64,000 nucleotides of DNA from Ferrimonas sp. YFM (GTDB lineage: Bacteria; Pseudomonadota; Gammaproteobacteria; Enterobacterales; Shewanellaceae), in assembly GCF_030296015.1 (NCBI RefSeq), contig NZ_AP027368.1, positions 992,001-1,056,000 on the forward strand, given 5' to 3'. Within the stretch, counting starts at the first letter, position 1. Each line of letters starts with the position of its first letter. The translations under genes were made by a program, and so were the position numbers. The notes under the pieces are model-generated. The model was given only the letters and a program-made list of their open reading frames with translations, searched no databases and had not been told where the DNA came from. Positions 32,622 through 41,903 of the stretch are shown here, piece by piece.

Positions 32622-32650
32622 AAGGGCAGCAATCGCTGCCCTTTTTCTTT
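32622..32650 (+). terminator. Terminator after prfC
   Basis: AAGGGCAGC and GCTGCCCTT form a 9-bp stem with an AATC tetraloop, and the stem runs into a T-rich tract. Confidence 0.88.
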
Positions 32651-32676
32651 ATGTACCGTTTTTCAAGGAGAGAGCC

Positions 32677-32817
32677 ATGGGATGGATAAAGCGCTGGTGG
32701 CGCGCCTACTGCGCTTGGTGTGATGCCAATGGGCTCAGTCCGGAGCACAAACGCTCCTGCGTGCCCAGAACCAAGGAGCCCTCCCCGGAAAAGAGCCCCC
32801 GCCCCGATGCTGATTGA
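32677..32817 (+). CDS. 46-residue Trp/Cys-rich small protein overlapping the TatD-family gene
   Basis: The frame encodes 46 residues beginning MGWIKRWWRAYCAWCDANGL and continuing SPEHKRSCVP, then a Pro/Lys-rich tail. AAGGAG lies 8 bases upstream of the ATG, a strong ribosome site. The frame ends at TGA 32815-32817, overlapping the ATG of the TatD-like gene by 11 bases, which suggests translational coupling. The basic Trp-rich start, paired Cys and 'GL(S/T)PE.KRSCVP' pattern resemble a small uncharacterised gammaproteobacterial family (DUF5363 from memory, not checked). It follows the prfC terminator, so it likely starts its own transcript. No function is known to me. Confidence 0.7.
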   Translation: MGWIKRWWRAYCAWCDANGLSPEHKRSCVPRTKEPSPEKSPRPDAD

Positions 32818-33580
32818 CAGCCATTGTCATCTGGATTTCGCCGAGTTTGATCAGGACAGGGAGCTGGTGCTCGAGCGCGCCCGAATGTTCGGGATTCAAG
32901 GGGCGATAGTCCCCGCCATCGGACCTGAAAACTGGCAGCGGGTCATTCAGCTGTGCAGCAGCCAGACTCAGCTCTGGTTCGCCCTGGGCGTCCACCCCTG
33001 CTTTGCCAGCCAGGAGAGCTTCGCTCATCTCGAGGAGCTGGAGAGTTTGCTGAGCCACTTACCCTCCAGGCTGGTGGCGGTAGGGGAGTGTGGCCTGGAC
33101 GGAGTCAATTCATCTCTGGCCATGCCTGAGCAGATTCGGCTGTGTCTGCAGCAGATGCGATTGGCCAACCGTTTTGACCTGCCGGTGATCTTCCATATAA
33201 GGAAGGCGCATCATCATCTGCTGGCCCTGTTGGATCAGGAGCCATTGAAGGCGGGTGGGGTGGTACACGGATTCAGTGGCAGTCCCCAGGTGGCCTCCGA
33301 GTATCTGCGCCGAGGTCTCTATCTCGGGGTGGGGGGCGTCATCACTTACCCCAGAGCCTCAAAAACCCGTGCCGCGGTGGCCGGTGCCTCTCTGGAGCGC
33401 CTGCTGCTGGAAACGGACTCTCCCGATATGCCCCTCAACGGCTATCAGGGCCAGCGCAACGAACCCCAGCGAAGCGCCCTGGTATTGCAGGAGTTGAGTC
33501 AGCTTCTAGACTTACCCATTGCGTCGCTCACCCAGGCTCTGTCTCAAAATCACCTCCGCCTGTTCCGGCGCATGTTGTAA
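32807..33580 (+). CDS. TatD-family metal-dependent hydrolase (YjjV-like)
   Basis: A 257-aa TIM-barrel metallohydrolase. Metal ligands include H6 and H8 in MLIDSHCHLDF, the Glu in VGECGLDG, the His in VIFHIRKAH, the His in VVHGFSG and the Asp in LLETDSPDMPL. The family contains 3'-5' DNases and possible tRNA or aminoacyl hydrolases; the substrate of YjjV-type members is unsettled. The ATG at 32807 is chosen because it gives the conserved MLIDSHCH start, although the frame is open further upstream. It overlaps the 46-aa gene by 11 bases, and this arrangement itself supports the start. No terminator is evident directly after the stop. Confidence 0.9.
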   Translation: MLIDSHCHLDFAEFDQDRELVLERARMFGIQGAIVPAIGPENWQRVIQLCSSQTQLWFALGVHPCFASQESFAHLEELESLLSHLPSRLVAVGECGLDGVNSSLAMPEQIRLCLQQMRLANRFDLPVIFHIRKAHHHLLALLDQEPLKAGGVVHGFSGSPQVASEYLRRGLYLGVGGVITYPRASKTRAAVAGASLERLLLETDSPDMPLNGYQGQRNEPQRSALVLQELSQLLDLPIASLTQALSQNHLRLFRRML

Positions 33581-33727
33581 ATTCAACATCAAACTAACCT
33601 CTTAAAGGCTGCTACACTTGACTTTTTAGCTTTTGAGCTGAGTTTGACTGTAATTTGAGCAACAATTTTTGTATGCGAATTACTGATTTGTAAGATAAAT
33701 ATGGCGACAGGCTGATTTGTGCTCAAA

Positions 33728-33772
33728 AAATGCGATCTGATCGGCGATTTTTGTTGTGAGTCACAGTATAAT
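33728..33772 (+). promoter_or_regulatory. Candidate promoter and CRP-like half-site for nupC
   Basis: TATAAT at 33767-33772 is a perfect -10. AAATGCGATCT at 33728-33738 resembles the left half of a CRP site, and CGATCTGATCG (33733-33743) is a perfect short palindrome. It is centred about 41 bases before the expected start site, the usual place for a class II activator. The right half of a CRP site is poor, so this is tentative. Confidence 0.4.
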
Positions 33773-33837
33773 CCCGTGCGGATGATAAGTTGATTTACGA
33801 CACTATTTATAAAATTTAACAAGAGGATGATGGGTTC

Positions 33838-35079
33838 ATGGGTATTCTGATGAGCTTAGTCGGGGTGGTAACCCTAGTACTGATTGCCGTTTTGTGTTCC
33901 ACAAATCGCAAGGCGATCAACCTGCGCACCGTTGGTGGTGCGTTGGCCATTCAGGCCGCTCTGGGTGCGTTCGTTCTGTATGTTCCTTTCGGTAAGGACG
34001 TACTGGGCAATATCTCAGAGGCTGTTTCCAGCGTAATTAGTTACGCCAACGACGGGATCGGCTTCCTGTTCGGCGATCTGGCCAAGTTCAAAGTTGGCTT
34101 TATCTTCGCCATCAACGTTCTGCCAATCATCGTATTCTTCTCCTCCCTGATTGCGGTTCTGTACTACCTCGGCATTATGCAGTGGATCATCCGCATCCTG
34201 GGTGGCGCGCTGCAGAAGGCTCTGGGCACTTCCCGTCCTGAGTCCATGTCTGCTACCGCCAACATCTTCGTGGGTCAGACCGAAGCACCTCTGGTGGTTC
34301 GTCCTTTCATCGCCACCATGACTCAGTCCGAGCTGTTCGCCATCATGACCGGTGGTCTGGCGTCTGTAGCCGGTTCCGTACTGGCTGGTTACGCCGGTCT
34401 GGGTGTTAAGCTGGAGTACCTGATTGCTGCTTCCTTCATGGCGGCCCCAGGTGGTCTGCTGATGGCCAAGCTGATTGTGCCAGAGACCGAAGCTGCCAAG
34501 CAGGACATGGCTGACATCGGCGAAGCCGAAGACAAGCCTGCCAACGTACTGGATGCCGCCGCGGCTGGCGCATCTTCCGGTATGCAACTGGCTCTGAACG
34601 TAGGCGCCATGCTGCTGGCCTTCATCGGTCTGATCGCCATGATCAACGGCATCATCGGTGGTGTTGCTGGGTGGTTCGGTTACGAAGGCGTAACCCTGGA
34701 GCTGCTGCTGGGCTACCTGTTCTCCCCTCTGGCCTTCCTGATTGGTGTTCCATGGGAAGAAGCTCTGGTTGCCGGTTCCTTCATTGGTCAGAAGATTGTT
34801 GTTAACGAATTCGTTGCCTACATCAACCTGGCTCCCTACCTGAGCGGTGAGGCCCTGATCAACGGCGCAGTTATGACTGACCGTACTCAGGCTATCCTGT
34901 CCTTCGCTCTGTGTGGCTTCGCCAACCTGTCCTCTATCGCCATTCTGCTGGGTGGTCTGGGCGCCATGGCTCCTAACCGTCGTCACGACCTGGCTCGCCT
35001 GGGTGTACGTGCGGTACTGGCTGGCTCCCTGTCCAACCTGATGAGTGCGACTCTGGCAGGCCTGTTCCTGGCTCTGTAA
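33838..35079 (+). CDS. nupC: Concentrative nucleoside transporter (NupC/CNT family)
   Basis: A 413-aa inner-membrane carrier with about nine hydrophobic helices that imports nucleosides with H+ or Na+. The CNT signatures are visible: [15 protein letters not shown] in the first core repeat, and [22 protein letters not shown] in the second. The length matches NupC. The start is the only one of three clustered ATGs in frame, with AGAGG about 11 bases upstream. It fits with tsx (outer-membrane nucleoside channel) and deoCABD downstream as a nucleoside uptake and breakdown block. It has its own promoter and terminator. Coding regions of nupC, tsx and deo use highly expressed-type codons. Confidence 0.95.
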   Translation: MGILMSLVGVVTLVLIAVLCSTNRKAINLRTVGGALAIQAALGAFVLYVPFGKDVLGNISEAVSSVISYANDGIGFLFGDLAKFKVGFIFAINVLPIIVFFSSLIAVLYYLGIMQWIIRILGGALQKALGTSRPESMSATANIFVGQTEAPLVVRPFIATMTQSELFAIMTGGLASVAGSVLAGYAGLGVKLEYLIAASFMAAPGGLLMAKLIVPETEAAKQDMADIGEAEDKPANVLDAAAAGASSGMQLALNVGAMLLAFIGLIAMINGIIGGVAGWFGYEGVTLELLLGYLFSPLAFLIGVPWEEALVAGSFIGQKIVVNEFVAYINLAPYLSGEALINGAVMTDRTQAILSFALCGFANLSSIAILLGGLGAMAPNRRHDLARLGVRAVLAGSLSNLMSATLAGLFLAL

Positions 35080-35105
35080 TCGCATCGCACTCTAGAGTGT
35101 AGAGA

Positions 35106-35133
35106 GGCCGAACCTTAGGGTTCGGCCTTTTTT
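35106..35133 (+). terminator. Terminator after nupC
   Basis: GGCCGAACC and GGTTCGGCC form a perfect 9-bp stem with a TTAG loop, followed by six T residues. Confidence 0.93.
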
Positions 35134-35844
35134 GTATTCGGCAAAAAAGTTTACGGTTCTTTGGTTCCGCCTAAGTGCTTGTGCCCCCCCTCAGGACGGC
35201 TCACCCTTTGTGTGAATCACTCTGCCTGGCCCTGCTGTTGTTCCGGCAGTGCTGAGAGGCTCTCCTGAAACAAAGGCTGGCTGCAGTGGATTGACGTTGT
35301 AGCCAGGCTCATCGGGAGCCCTGTACCGCCGGCCGGGGAAAGCTTTCGTCCTTTAATTGACTGCTGTCAGGACCAGACTCAGCGCAGAGAAGGGCGGTTT
35401 GCCCCTGGTGAATGGAGTGCTACTGGTTATGACGCTCTTATCCTGCCTCAGACTGTCACTCTCCTTCGTGGAGGAGAGAGATATACCTGCCTCTCTTTAC
35501 CCCGGCGATATATTTGGCGACCGATAATAAACCGGGTTTCCGAGTCGCTTGTGATAGCGAGTCATTCGAACACAGGCTGCACCGCCACTGGCTTCAACAC
35601 CTTTATTCCTTCTTGAGTTTTTCTTGCTCGTCTCTTAAATCCGGGTTGACAGTTCTTTCATCAACAAATGCCCTTGGGGCTTGCCAGCGGATGGTAAATA
35701 TGATGGGCGTTGACTCGGCGTAATTCATTAATCAGAACTGTTGGTGGGTGACGCTGGTTGGTCCAGTTTGAGCAGGTGATCCAGATCGCAAACAGCACTC
35801 TTTCACCTGCCTTGCCATCGTCTCTAAAGTGGGAGTGGCAGGGG

Positions 35845-35865
35845 GTGACCGTGATTCAGGTCACG
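35845..35865. promoter_or_regulatory. Overlapping palindromes, CRP-like
   Basis: CGTGATTCAGGTCACG (35850-35865) has the 5-6-5 geometry of a CRP site, with symmetric changes from TGTGA/TCACA. It overlaps a second perfect inverted repeat, GTGACC (35845-35850) and GGTCAC (35859-35864). It is ~500 bp from tsx, so its target is unclear. Confidence 0.35.
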
Positions 35866-36210
35866 CAGGAATTATTGGTGTGAGAGTGGTTATTATTTTA
35901 CAGGTGTGCGAGTGAGTCGAGATCTATGGCTGAGGGAGGGGCTGAGGTGGTCAAAATTTGGCTGCTCTTTGGTATTAAATTTTCAAGGCGCGGCGCCTGC
36001 TCGAATCCTCCTCATATTTCGCGCGAATATTCTTCATTTGTAGCAAACTTACACTATGATCGAGAGCTCTATGTTGTTAGATCATATTTTGGTTAACAAT
36101 TGAGCTGGTTGGTGCTCTTCGTGTAATAAAGTGACGTATTGAGAAATAATGTGACGGCGGTGGTTCTGTTACGCCAGTATGACAAAAAGTCTATCAAAAG
36201 CGGGTGAAAA

Positions 36211-36226
36211 TGTTAGCTGGATCACG
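36211..36226. promoter_or_regulatory. CRP-like site upstream of tsx
   Basis: TGTTAGCTGGATCACG fits the TGTGA-N6-TCACA pattern with one change in each half, 140 bp before the tsx start. CRP control of nucleoside channels is known in enterobacteria. No clear -10/-35 pair at fixed distance was identified. Confidence 0.4.
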
Positions 36227-36263
36227 ATCCTGCACATTTTCACTTTCTTTTTATTGGAAACCG

Positions 36264-36281
36264 GGAACAACCGATTGTTCC
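36264..36281 (+). other. Perfect hairpin in the tsx leader
   Basis: GGAACAA (36264-36270) and TTGTTCC (36275-36281) form a 7-bp stem with a CCGA tetraloop, about 85 bases before the start codon. It lacks a T-run. It may stabilise the message or be a binding site. Confidence 0.5.
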
Positions 36282-36366
36282 TGTGAGTGCGTTAGATAGA
36301 ATGCGCTTGCTCCAAGGATGTTGGAAAACCAAATTTTAATAATCTGTATATATACAGGGGTTGATG

Positions 36367-37206
36367 ATGAAAAAGATGTTGGCCGGTGCAGCTCTGACTG
36401 CCCTCTCTCTGAACGCTTTCGCTGCTGACTACTCTGACGGCGATATCCACAAGAACGACTACAAGTGGATGCAGTTCAACCTGATGTACGCTCTGAACCA
36501 GCTGCCTCAAGCTGATGGTTCTCACACAGGTCACGACTACCTGGAAATGGAATTCGGCGGTCGTTCCGGTATTGTTGACCTGTACGGTTACCTGGACGTG
36601 TTCAACCTGACCAACAACGAAGGTCAGGACATGAACTCTAACTCCAACTCCAGCAAGATGTTCCTGAAACTGGCTCCTCGTTTCTCCCTGGATGCCATGA
36701 CCGGTAAAGACCTGTCTTTCGGTCCTGTGCAGGAAATGTACATCTCCACTCTGTTCAACGTTGACGGCAAAATCGGCAGCGGTAATGGCCTGTATAACAC
36801 CTTCTGGGGTGTGGGTGCTGACGTAATGGTTCCTTGGCTGGGCAAAACCGGCATGAACCTGTACGGCCTGTACGACGCCAACGAGAGCAAGTGGGACGGC
36901 TATCAGTTCTCCATGAACTGGTTCAAGCCCTTCAAGTTCTTCGAGAACGGTTCCTTCCTGTCCTTCCAGGGCTACGTTGATTACCAGTGGGGCATCGACG
37001 AAGTATCCTTCGGCGCCGGTACTGAGAACCAGCTGAAAACTGACAAAGGTGGCGCTGCCTTCTTCGGTCTGTACTGGCACTCTGACCGTTACTCCGTTGG
37101 TTACGGTCTGAAAGGCTTCAAAGACGTATACGGCCTGAAAGATGGCGGTGTAGTTGGTGATGCCACTGGTTGGGGCCACTACTTCGCAATCACTTACAAG
37201 ATCTAA
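36367..37206 (+). CDS. tsx: Nucleoside-specific outer-membrane channel, Tsx/OmpK family
   Basis: A 279-aa outer-membrane beta-barrel. The signal peptide is MKKMLAGAALTALSLNAFAA, cleaved after AFA, and the mature N-terminus YSDGDIHKNDYKWMQFNLMY is the Tsx/OmpK hallmark. The protein ends in alternating residues, HYFAITYKI, suitable for BAM recognition. Tsx passes nucleosides and deoxynucleosides. The frame opens at a TTG (36361) with ATGs at 36364 and 36367; AGGGG at 36356-36360 is 6 bases from the last, which is used. Codon choice is that of a highly expressed gene. It lies between nupC and deoC and has a terminator, so it is a single-gene unit in a nucleoside salvage cluster. Confidence 0.93.
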   Translation: MKKMLAGAALTALSLNAFAADYSDGDIHKNDYKWMQFNLMYALNQLPQADGSHTGHDYLEMEFGGRSGIVDLYGYLDVFNLTNNEGQDMNSNSNSSKMFLKLAPRFSLDAMTGKDLSFGPVQEMYISTLFNVDGKIGSGNGLYNTFWGVGADVMVPWLGKTGMNLYGLYDANESKWDGYQFSMNWFKPFKFFENGSFLSFQGYVDYQWGIDEVSFGAGTENQLKTDKGGAAFFGLYWHSDRYSVGYGLKGFKDVYGLKDGGVVGDATGWGHYFAITYKI

Positions 37207-37224
37207 TCTAGTAAGCTGACTGAT

Positions 37225-37259
37225 AAGCCCCGGCGCTCAGGCCCCGGGGCTTTGTTTTT
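37225..37259 (+). terminator. Terminator after tsx
   Basis: AAGCCCCGG (37225-37233) and CCGGGGCTT (37244-37252) pair around a 10-base loop, followed by TGTTTTT. Confidence 0.88.
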
Positions 37260-37623
37260 CCTGCTTCCGGCCCCCTGTGAAAGCCAATCAGGCTGTAACG
37301 AATCATGGCCAGAATATTGTCAGTAATAATTCAACAAAATCGGCTCTGAGCGGTTGTAATCTCGCGTTTCTACTGCCATGATGCTGCATAGTTTGTTCAT
37401 TGTACAAAACTGAGTGTTCGCACTGGAGTGCCAGTGAGGTGCTTCGGGAACTCTCCAAGGAATTTATCTCGCGTCACGCATGTGAGCGTAGGTGACCTCC
37501 AGCCTTGAACCCGTCCGGGTTCAGTGCCTGCCGTTAATAGGTTTTATTAGAATTCGTGCCACGTGCGAGTGACCATTCTTTTTCTATACTGCTTTTAGTT
37601 TAAATTTAGACTGGAGACTCACC
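37260..37623. other. Leader and promoter region of the deo operon
   Basis: This stretch has no gene. TATACT at 37585-37590 is a plausible -10, with no good -35. Two perfect hairpins occur upstream: CACTGG-AGTG-CCAGTG (37421-37436) and TGAACCC-GTCC-GGGTTCA (37506-37523). TTTGTTCATTGTACAAA near 37391 is a near-palindrome that could be a repressor site. CytR, DeoR and CRP control deo operons in relatives, but no exact site was recognised. Confidence 0.45.
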
Positions 37624-38394
37624 ATGAGTGATATCAAAGCGATTGCACAGCGCGCCATTCAATTGATGGACCTGACCACCCTGAATGACGACGACACCGA
37701 TCAGAAGGTGATTGACCTGTGCCACAACGCCAAGACTGCTGCTGGCAACACTGCGGCCATCTGCATCTACCCTCGCTTTATTCCTATTGCCCGCAAGACT
37801 CTGCGTGAGATCGGTGCCGAGCAGGTACAGATCGCCACAGTAACCAACTTCCCACACGGTAACGACGACATCGACATCGCCGTTGCTGAGACCAAGGCTG
37901 CGGTTGCCTATGGTGCCGACGAAGTTGACGTAGTATTCCCTTACCGCGCCCTGATGGCCGGCAATGAGCAGGTGGGTTTCGACCTGGTTAAAGCCTGTAA
38001 AGAAGCCTGCGGCGACGTACTGCTGAAGGTGATCATCGAGTCCGGTGAACTGAAAGATGACGCCCTGATCCGTAAGGCGTCCGAAATCTCCATCGACGCC
38101 GGAGCCGACTTCATCAAGACCTCCACCGGTAAGGTTCCGGTAAACGCCACCCTGGAAGCCGCTCGCATCATGATGACCGTGATCGCCGAGAAGAACCCTG
38201 CCATCGGCTTCAAGCCTGCTGGCGGCGTTCGCAACGCGGAACAGGCCGGTGAGTACCTGGATCTGGCTGCCGAACTCCTGGGTAAAGACTGGGTTTCCCC
38301 CCGCACCTTCCGCTTCGGTGCTTCCAGTCTGTTGAACAGCCTGCTGCACACTCTGGAACTGGCTGACGCTCCAGCAGAAAGCAAAGGTTATTAA
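37624..38394 (+). CDS. deoC: Deoxyribose-phosphate aldolase
   Basis: A 256-aa class I aldolase that splits 2-deoxyribose 5-phosphate into glyceraldehyde 3-phosphate and acetaldehyde. The Schiff-base lysine is K165 in [10 protein letters not shown], and the second catalytic lysine is K197 in [17 protein letters not shown] holds the acid/base Asp. The sequence matches E. coli-type DeoC throughout, and the length is standard. GGAG lies 8-11 bases upstream of the ATG. It is first in deoCABD and is separated from deoA by 165 bp that contain a hairpin, so its message may be more abundant than that of the downstream genes. Confidence 0.97.
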   Translation: MSDIKAIAQRAIQLMDLTTLNDDDTDQKVIDLCHNAKTAAGNTAAICIYPRFIPIARKTLREIGAEQVQIATVTNFPHGNDDIDIAVAETKAAVAYGADEVDVVFPYRALMAGNEQVGFDLVKACKEACGDVLLKVIIESGELKDDALIRKASEISIDAGADFIKTSTGKVPVNATLEAARIMMTVIAEKNPAIGFKPAGGVRNAEQAGEYLDLAAELLGKDWVSPRTFRFGASSLLNSLLHTLELADAPAESKGY

Positions 38395-38518
38395 TCTACA
38401 CCCAGATTGATATTTGTGATCCGGATCGCCGGAACTGGTGCTGACCTTGACTAAAATTGGGTCAGCGCTAGTAAATTTACGACACATTAGTTCCGAGTCC
38501 GTTTCAAAATTATAAGGT

Positions 38519-38541
38519 GTTGCTCCCGTCGCAGGAGCAAC
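38519..38541 (+). other. Intercistronic hairpin between deoC and deoA
   Basis: GTTGCTCC (38519-38526) and GGAGCAAC (38534-38541) form a perfect 8-bp stem with a 7-base loop. There is no T-run, and the deoA ribosome site GGAGG follows 8 bases later. It could protect the deoC message or tune deoA translation rather than terminate. Confidence 0.6.
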
Positions 38542-38559
38542 CCATATCGGAGGCATAGG

Positions 38560-39882
38560 ATGTTTCTACCGCAAGAGATAATCCGCAAGAAGCGTAATGG
38601 AGAGCCCCTGTCCGAGCAGGAGATCCGGTTCTTCGTTGAAGGCATTACCAACGGCAACGTCAGTGAAGGTCAGATTGCGGCATTCGCCATGGCGATCTAC
38701 TTCAATGACATGCCCATGGATGAGCGTATCTCCCTGACTAAGGCGATGCGTGATTCCGGCATGGTGCTGAACTGGGATGCCCATAACTTTGACGGTCCTG
38801 TTATCGACAAGCACTCCACCGGTGGTGTGGGTGATGTTGTTTCCCTGATGATGGGCCCCATGATTGCTGCCTGTGGCGGCTATGTGCCGATGATTTCCGG
38901 CCGTGGCCTGGGCCACACCGGTGGCACTCTGGACAAGCTGGAAGCGATTCCCGGCTACAACATCACCCCGACCAACGAAGTGTTCGGCAAGGTAGTGAAG
39001 GAAGCGGGCGTGGCTATCATCGGCCAAACTGGTGACCTGGCCCCTGCGGACAAGCGCTTCTACTCCATCCGCGATGTGACCGCCACCGTTGAGTCCATTG
39101 CTGCCATTACCGCGTCCATTCTGTCCAAGAAGCTGGCTTGCGGCCTGGAAGCCCTGGTGATGGACGTGAAAGTCGGCAGTGGTGCCTTCATGCCTACCTA
39201 TGACGCGTCCAAAGATCTGGCTCAGAGCATCGTGGATGTGGCCAACGGCGCCGGTGTTCGCACCTCTGCGCTGCTGACCGACATGAACCAGACCCTGGCG
39301 TCCAGCGCCGGTAATGCCGTGGAAGTGCGTGAAGCGGTTCGCTACCTGACTGGCGAATATCGCAACCCCCGTCTGCACGAAGTGACCATGTCTCTGTCCG
39401 CAGAACTGCTGGTTCTGGGCAAGCTGGCTGCAGACACCACCGACGCTCGCGCCAAGCTGCAACATGCGCTGGACAGCGGCAAGGCCGCCGAGGTCTTTGC
39501 CAAGATGGTGTCCGGCCTGGGTGGTCCAACTGATTTCATCTCCAAGATGGATATCTACATGCCACAGGCGGAGATCATCCGTCCCGTATATGCTGAAGAT
39601 AGCGGCATCGTGACTGCCATGGACACTCGCGCCATGGGCATGGCCGTGGTTGGCCTGGGTGGCGGTCGTCGCCTGCCTACCGACGGCATCGACTACGCCG
39701 TGGGCATGACCAACATCATCTCCCTGGGTGAGACTGTCGACAGTGCCACGCCGATTGCCATGGTTCACGCCCGTAACGAGGCGCAGTTCCAGGAAGCTGA
39801 GGCGGCGCTGCGTCAGGCGATCAGCCTGGGCGATGCCTATGAAGCCACTCCGGATGTGTATGAGACCATCCGCGGTCGCTAA
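38560..39882 (+). CDS. deoA: Thymidine phosphorylase
   Basis: A 440-aa enzyme that converts thymidine and phosphate to thymine and 2-deoxyribose 1-phosphate. The glycosyltransferase family 3 signature [13 protein letters not shown] and the phosphate-contacting [11 protein letters not shown] loop are present, as is the pyrimidine-binding C-terminal domain. The length matches the E. coli protein (440 aa). GGAGG lies 8 bases upstream of the ATG. It is 11 bases from deoB, so the two are in one operon. Confidence 0.97.
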   Translation: MFLPQEIIRKKRNGEPLSEQEIRFFVEGITNGNVSEGQIAAFAMAIYFNDMPMDERISLTKAMRDSGMVLNWDAHNFDGPVIDKHSTGGVGDVVSLMMGPMIAACGGYVPMISGRGLGHTGGTLDKLEAIPGYNITPTNEVFGKVVKEAGVAIIGQTGDLAPADKRFYSIRDVTATVESIAAITASILSKKLACGLEALVMDVKVGSGAFMPTYDASKDLAQSIVDVANGAGVRTSALLTDMNQTLASSAGNAVEVREAVRYLTGEYRNPRLHEVTMSLSAELLVLGKLAADTTDARAKLQHALDSGKAAEVFAKMVSGLGGPTDFISKMDIYMPQAEIIRPVYAEDSGIVTAMDTRAMGMAVVGLGGGRRLPTDGIDYAVGMTNIISLGETVDSATPIAMVHARNEAQFQEAEAALRQAISLGDAYEATPDVYETIRGR

Positions 39883-39893
39883 GGAGTAATTGA

Positions 39894-41111
39894 ATGAAAC
39901 GCGTATTTATCCTGATGATGGACTCCTTCGGCATCGGTGCCGCAGGCGACGCCGACAAGTTCGGTGACGTCGGTTCCGATACCTTTGGCCACATTGCCAA
40001 AGAGTGTGCCGAAGGCCGCGCCGAAGTGGGCCGCAGTGGCCCCCTGAAGCTGCCCAACCTGGCCAAGTTTGGTCTGGTCAAGGCGGCCCAGGAGAGCACT
40101 GGTCAGGTGCCTGCGGGTATGGATGCCGACATCGAAGTGACCGGTGCGTACGGTTACGCCTCCGAGCTTTCTTCCGGCAAGGATACCCCCAGCGGTCACT
40201 GGGAGATGGCCGGTGTGCCTGTCCTGTATGACTGGGGTTACTTCACCGACAAGCAGAACAGCTTTCCCAAGGAGCTGACCGACCGCATCCTTGAGCGTGC
40301 CGGTCTGGATGGATTCCTGGGTAACTGTCATGCGTCCGGTACCGCCATCCTGGAGCAGCTGGGTGAGGAGCACATGCGCTCCGGTCAGCCCATCTTCTAC
40401 ACCTCTGCGGACAGCGTCTTCCAGATCGCCTGTCACGAGGAGAGCTTCGGTCTGGAGCGCCTGTACGAGCTGTGTAAAATTGCTCGTGAGGAGCTGGAGC
40501 CCTACAACATTGGTCGTGTGATTGCCCGTCCATTCGTTGGCAGCGGCGCCGCTGATTTTGCCCGTACCGGCAACCGTGCCGACTACGCCGTTGAGCCACC
40601 AGCGCCTACCGTGCTGGACAAACTCAAGGCCGCTGGTGGTGAAGTGGTTTCCGTGGGTAAGATCGCCGACATCTACGCCAACTGCGGCATCACCAAGAAG
40701 GTGAAGGGCAGTGGTCTGGAAGCGCTGTGGGATCGCACCCTGGAGCAGGTCGATGAAGCCGGTGATAACACCATCGTGTTCACAAACTTCGTAGATTTCG
40801 ATTCCTCTTATGGCCACCGCCGTGACGTAAACGGCTATGCTAATGCACTGGAATACTTTGATAAGCGGCTGCCAGAGCTTCTCGAGAAGCTCAGCGACGG
40901 TGACGTCGTGCTGGTGACTGCGGACCACGGCTGTGATCCTACCTGGTCAGGTACCGATCACACCCGTGAGCATGTTCCCGTACTGGCCTATGGCAAACCT
41001 GTGACTGCGGGCTCTCTGGGGCACCGTGAGTCCTTTGCTGATATCGGTCAGTCCATTGCCAGCTACTTTAAGCTGGACGCTATGGACTACGGCAAGTCCT
41101 TCCTGAATTAA
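39894..41111 (+). CDS. deoB: Phosphopentomutase
   Basis: A 405-aa alkaline-phosphatase-superfamily mutase that interconverts (deoxy)ribose 1- and 5-phosphates, linking the phosphorylases to DeoC. Metal-binding segments are visible at [13 protein letters not shown] (D10), [11 protein letters not shown] with the catalytic Thr, and [18 protein letters not shown]. The length equals that of homologues. AAGGAG is 7 bases before the ATG. It lies between deoA and deoD in the operon. Confidence 0.97.
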   Translation: MKRVFILMMDSFGIGAAGDADKFGDVGSDTFGHIAKECAEGRAEVGRSGPLKLPNLAKFGLVKAAQESTGQVPAGMDADIEVTGAYGYASELSSGKDTPSGHWEMAGVPVLYDWGYFTDKQNSFPKELTDRILERAGLDGFLGNCHASGTAILEQLGEEHMRSGQPIFYTSADSVFQIACHEESFGLERLYELCKIAREELEPYNIGRVIARPFVGSGAADFARTGNRADYAVEPPAPTVLDKLKAAGGEVVSVGKIADIYANCGITKKVKGSGLEALWDRTLEQVDEAGDNTIVFTNFVDFDSSYGHRRDVNGYANALEYFDKRLPELLEKLSDGDVVLVTADHGCDPTWSGTDHTREHVPVLAYGKPVTAGSLGHRESFADIGQSIASYFKLDAMDYGKSFLN

Positions 41112-41140
41112 CTGATGAAATGAAATAGGGGTCAATAATA

Positions 41141-41845
41141 ATGGCAACTCCACACATTAATGCACCAGCCGGCGCCTTCGCCGAAACCGTTCTGTTCCCT
41201 GGCGATCCTCTGCGCGCCAAGTACATCGCGGAAACCTTCCTGGAAGACGTTGAGCAGGTTACCGACGTACGTAACATGCTGGGCTTCACCGGTACCTACA
41301 AGGGCAAGAAAGTGTCCGTAATGGGTTCCGGCATGGGCATCCCATCCTGCTCCATCTACGCCAAAGAGCTGATCACCGAGTACGGTGTGAAGAACATCAT
41401 CCGCGTAGGCAGCTGCGGTGCCGTAAGCACCGACGTGAAAGTACGTGACGTGATCATCGGCATGGGTGCCTGCACCGATTCCGGCGTTAACCGCACCCGT
41501 TTCAAGGGTTACGATTTCGCCGCCATCGCCGACTACGGCCTGCTGTCCAACGTCGTGAAGTCTGCCGAAGCGTCCAACATCGCCGTTAAGATCGGTAACA
41601 TCTACTCTGCCGACCTGTTCTACACTCCGGATCCAGAGATGTTCGACATCATGGAGAAGATGAACGTTCTGGGCGTAGAGATGGAAGCTGCCGGCCTGTA
41701 CGGTGTTGCTGCCGAGTACGGCGCCAACGCCCTGTGCGTAGTGACCGTTTCCGATCACATCCGTACCGGTGAAGCGACCACCTCTGAAGAGCGTCAGACC
41801 ACCTTCAACGACATGATCGTGATGACTCTGGACTCTCTGCTGTAA
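41141..41845 (+). CDS. deoD: Purine nucleoside phosphorylase (hexameric DeoD type)
   Basis: A 234-aa enzyme that phosphorolyses purine (deoxy)nucleosides. It begins [20 protein letters not shown], and has [16 protein letters not shown], the [16 protein letters not shown] ribose site and SDHIRTGE with the catalytic Asp, all diagnostic for bacterial trimer-of-dimers PNP. The length is standard. It is last in deoCABD, and a strong bidirectional terminator follows. Confidence 0.97.
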   Translation: MATPHINAPAGAFAETVLFPGDPLRAKYIAETFLEDVEQVTDVRNMLGFTGTYKGKKVSVMGSGMGIPSCSIYAKELITEYGVKNIIRVGSCGAVSTDVKVRDVIIGMGACTDSGVNRTRFKGYDFAAIADYGLLSNVVKSAEASNIAVKIGNIYSADLFYTPDPEMFDIMEKMNVLGVEMEAAGLYGVAAEYGANALCVVTVSDHIRTGEATTSEERQTTFNDMIVMTLDSLL

Positions 41846-41863
41846 GCCGAAGTTTCAGATGAC

Positions 41864-41890
41864 AAAGGCGGGCCTTGTGGCCCGCCTTTT
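41864..41890. terminator. Bidirectional terminator between deoD and ahpA/ytjB
   Basis: AAAGGCGGGCC (41864-41874) and GGCCCGCCTTT (41879-41889) form an 11-bp stem with a TTGT loop. The T-run on the plus strand and the AAA on the other side suit termination of both converging genes. Confidence 0.92.
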
Positions 41891-41903
41891 GTGTTTCTGG
41901 CGC

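Larger units (their letters stand above)
35134..36366. other. 1.2-kb noncoding region upstream of tsx, rich in palindromes
   Basis: I see no credible gene; the open frame at 35514-35723 has no ribosome site or recognisable sequence. The region carries many short inverted repeats. They are CTCTCCT/AGGAGAG (35459-35478), a double palindrome at 35845-35865, TTCGCGCGAA (36018-36027), TATGATC/GATCATA (36055-36086), a CRP-like site at 36211 and a hairpin at 36264-36281. GC content drops toward tsx. It could hold a long regulated leader, an unrecognised small RNA or both. No known riboswitch consensus was recognised. Confidence 0.5.

Noticed and set aside
35514-35723. 69-codon plus-strand frame upstream of tsx
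   Set aside because: No Shine-Dalgarno, atypical composition and no recognisable features.
35134-36366. Known riboswitch (c-di-GMP GEMM, cobalamin, TPP) in the tsx leader
   Set aside because: I looked for the conserved boxes of these classes and found no convincing set; only partial look-alike words were present.
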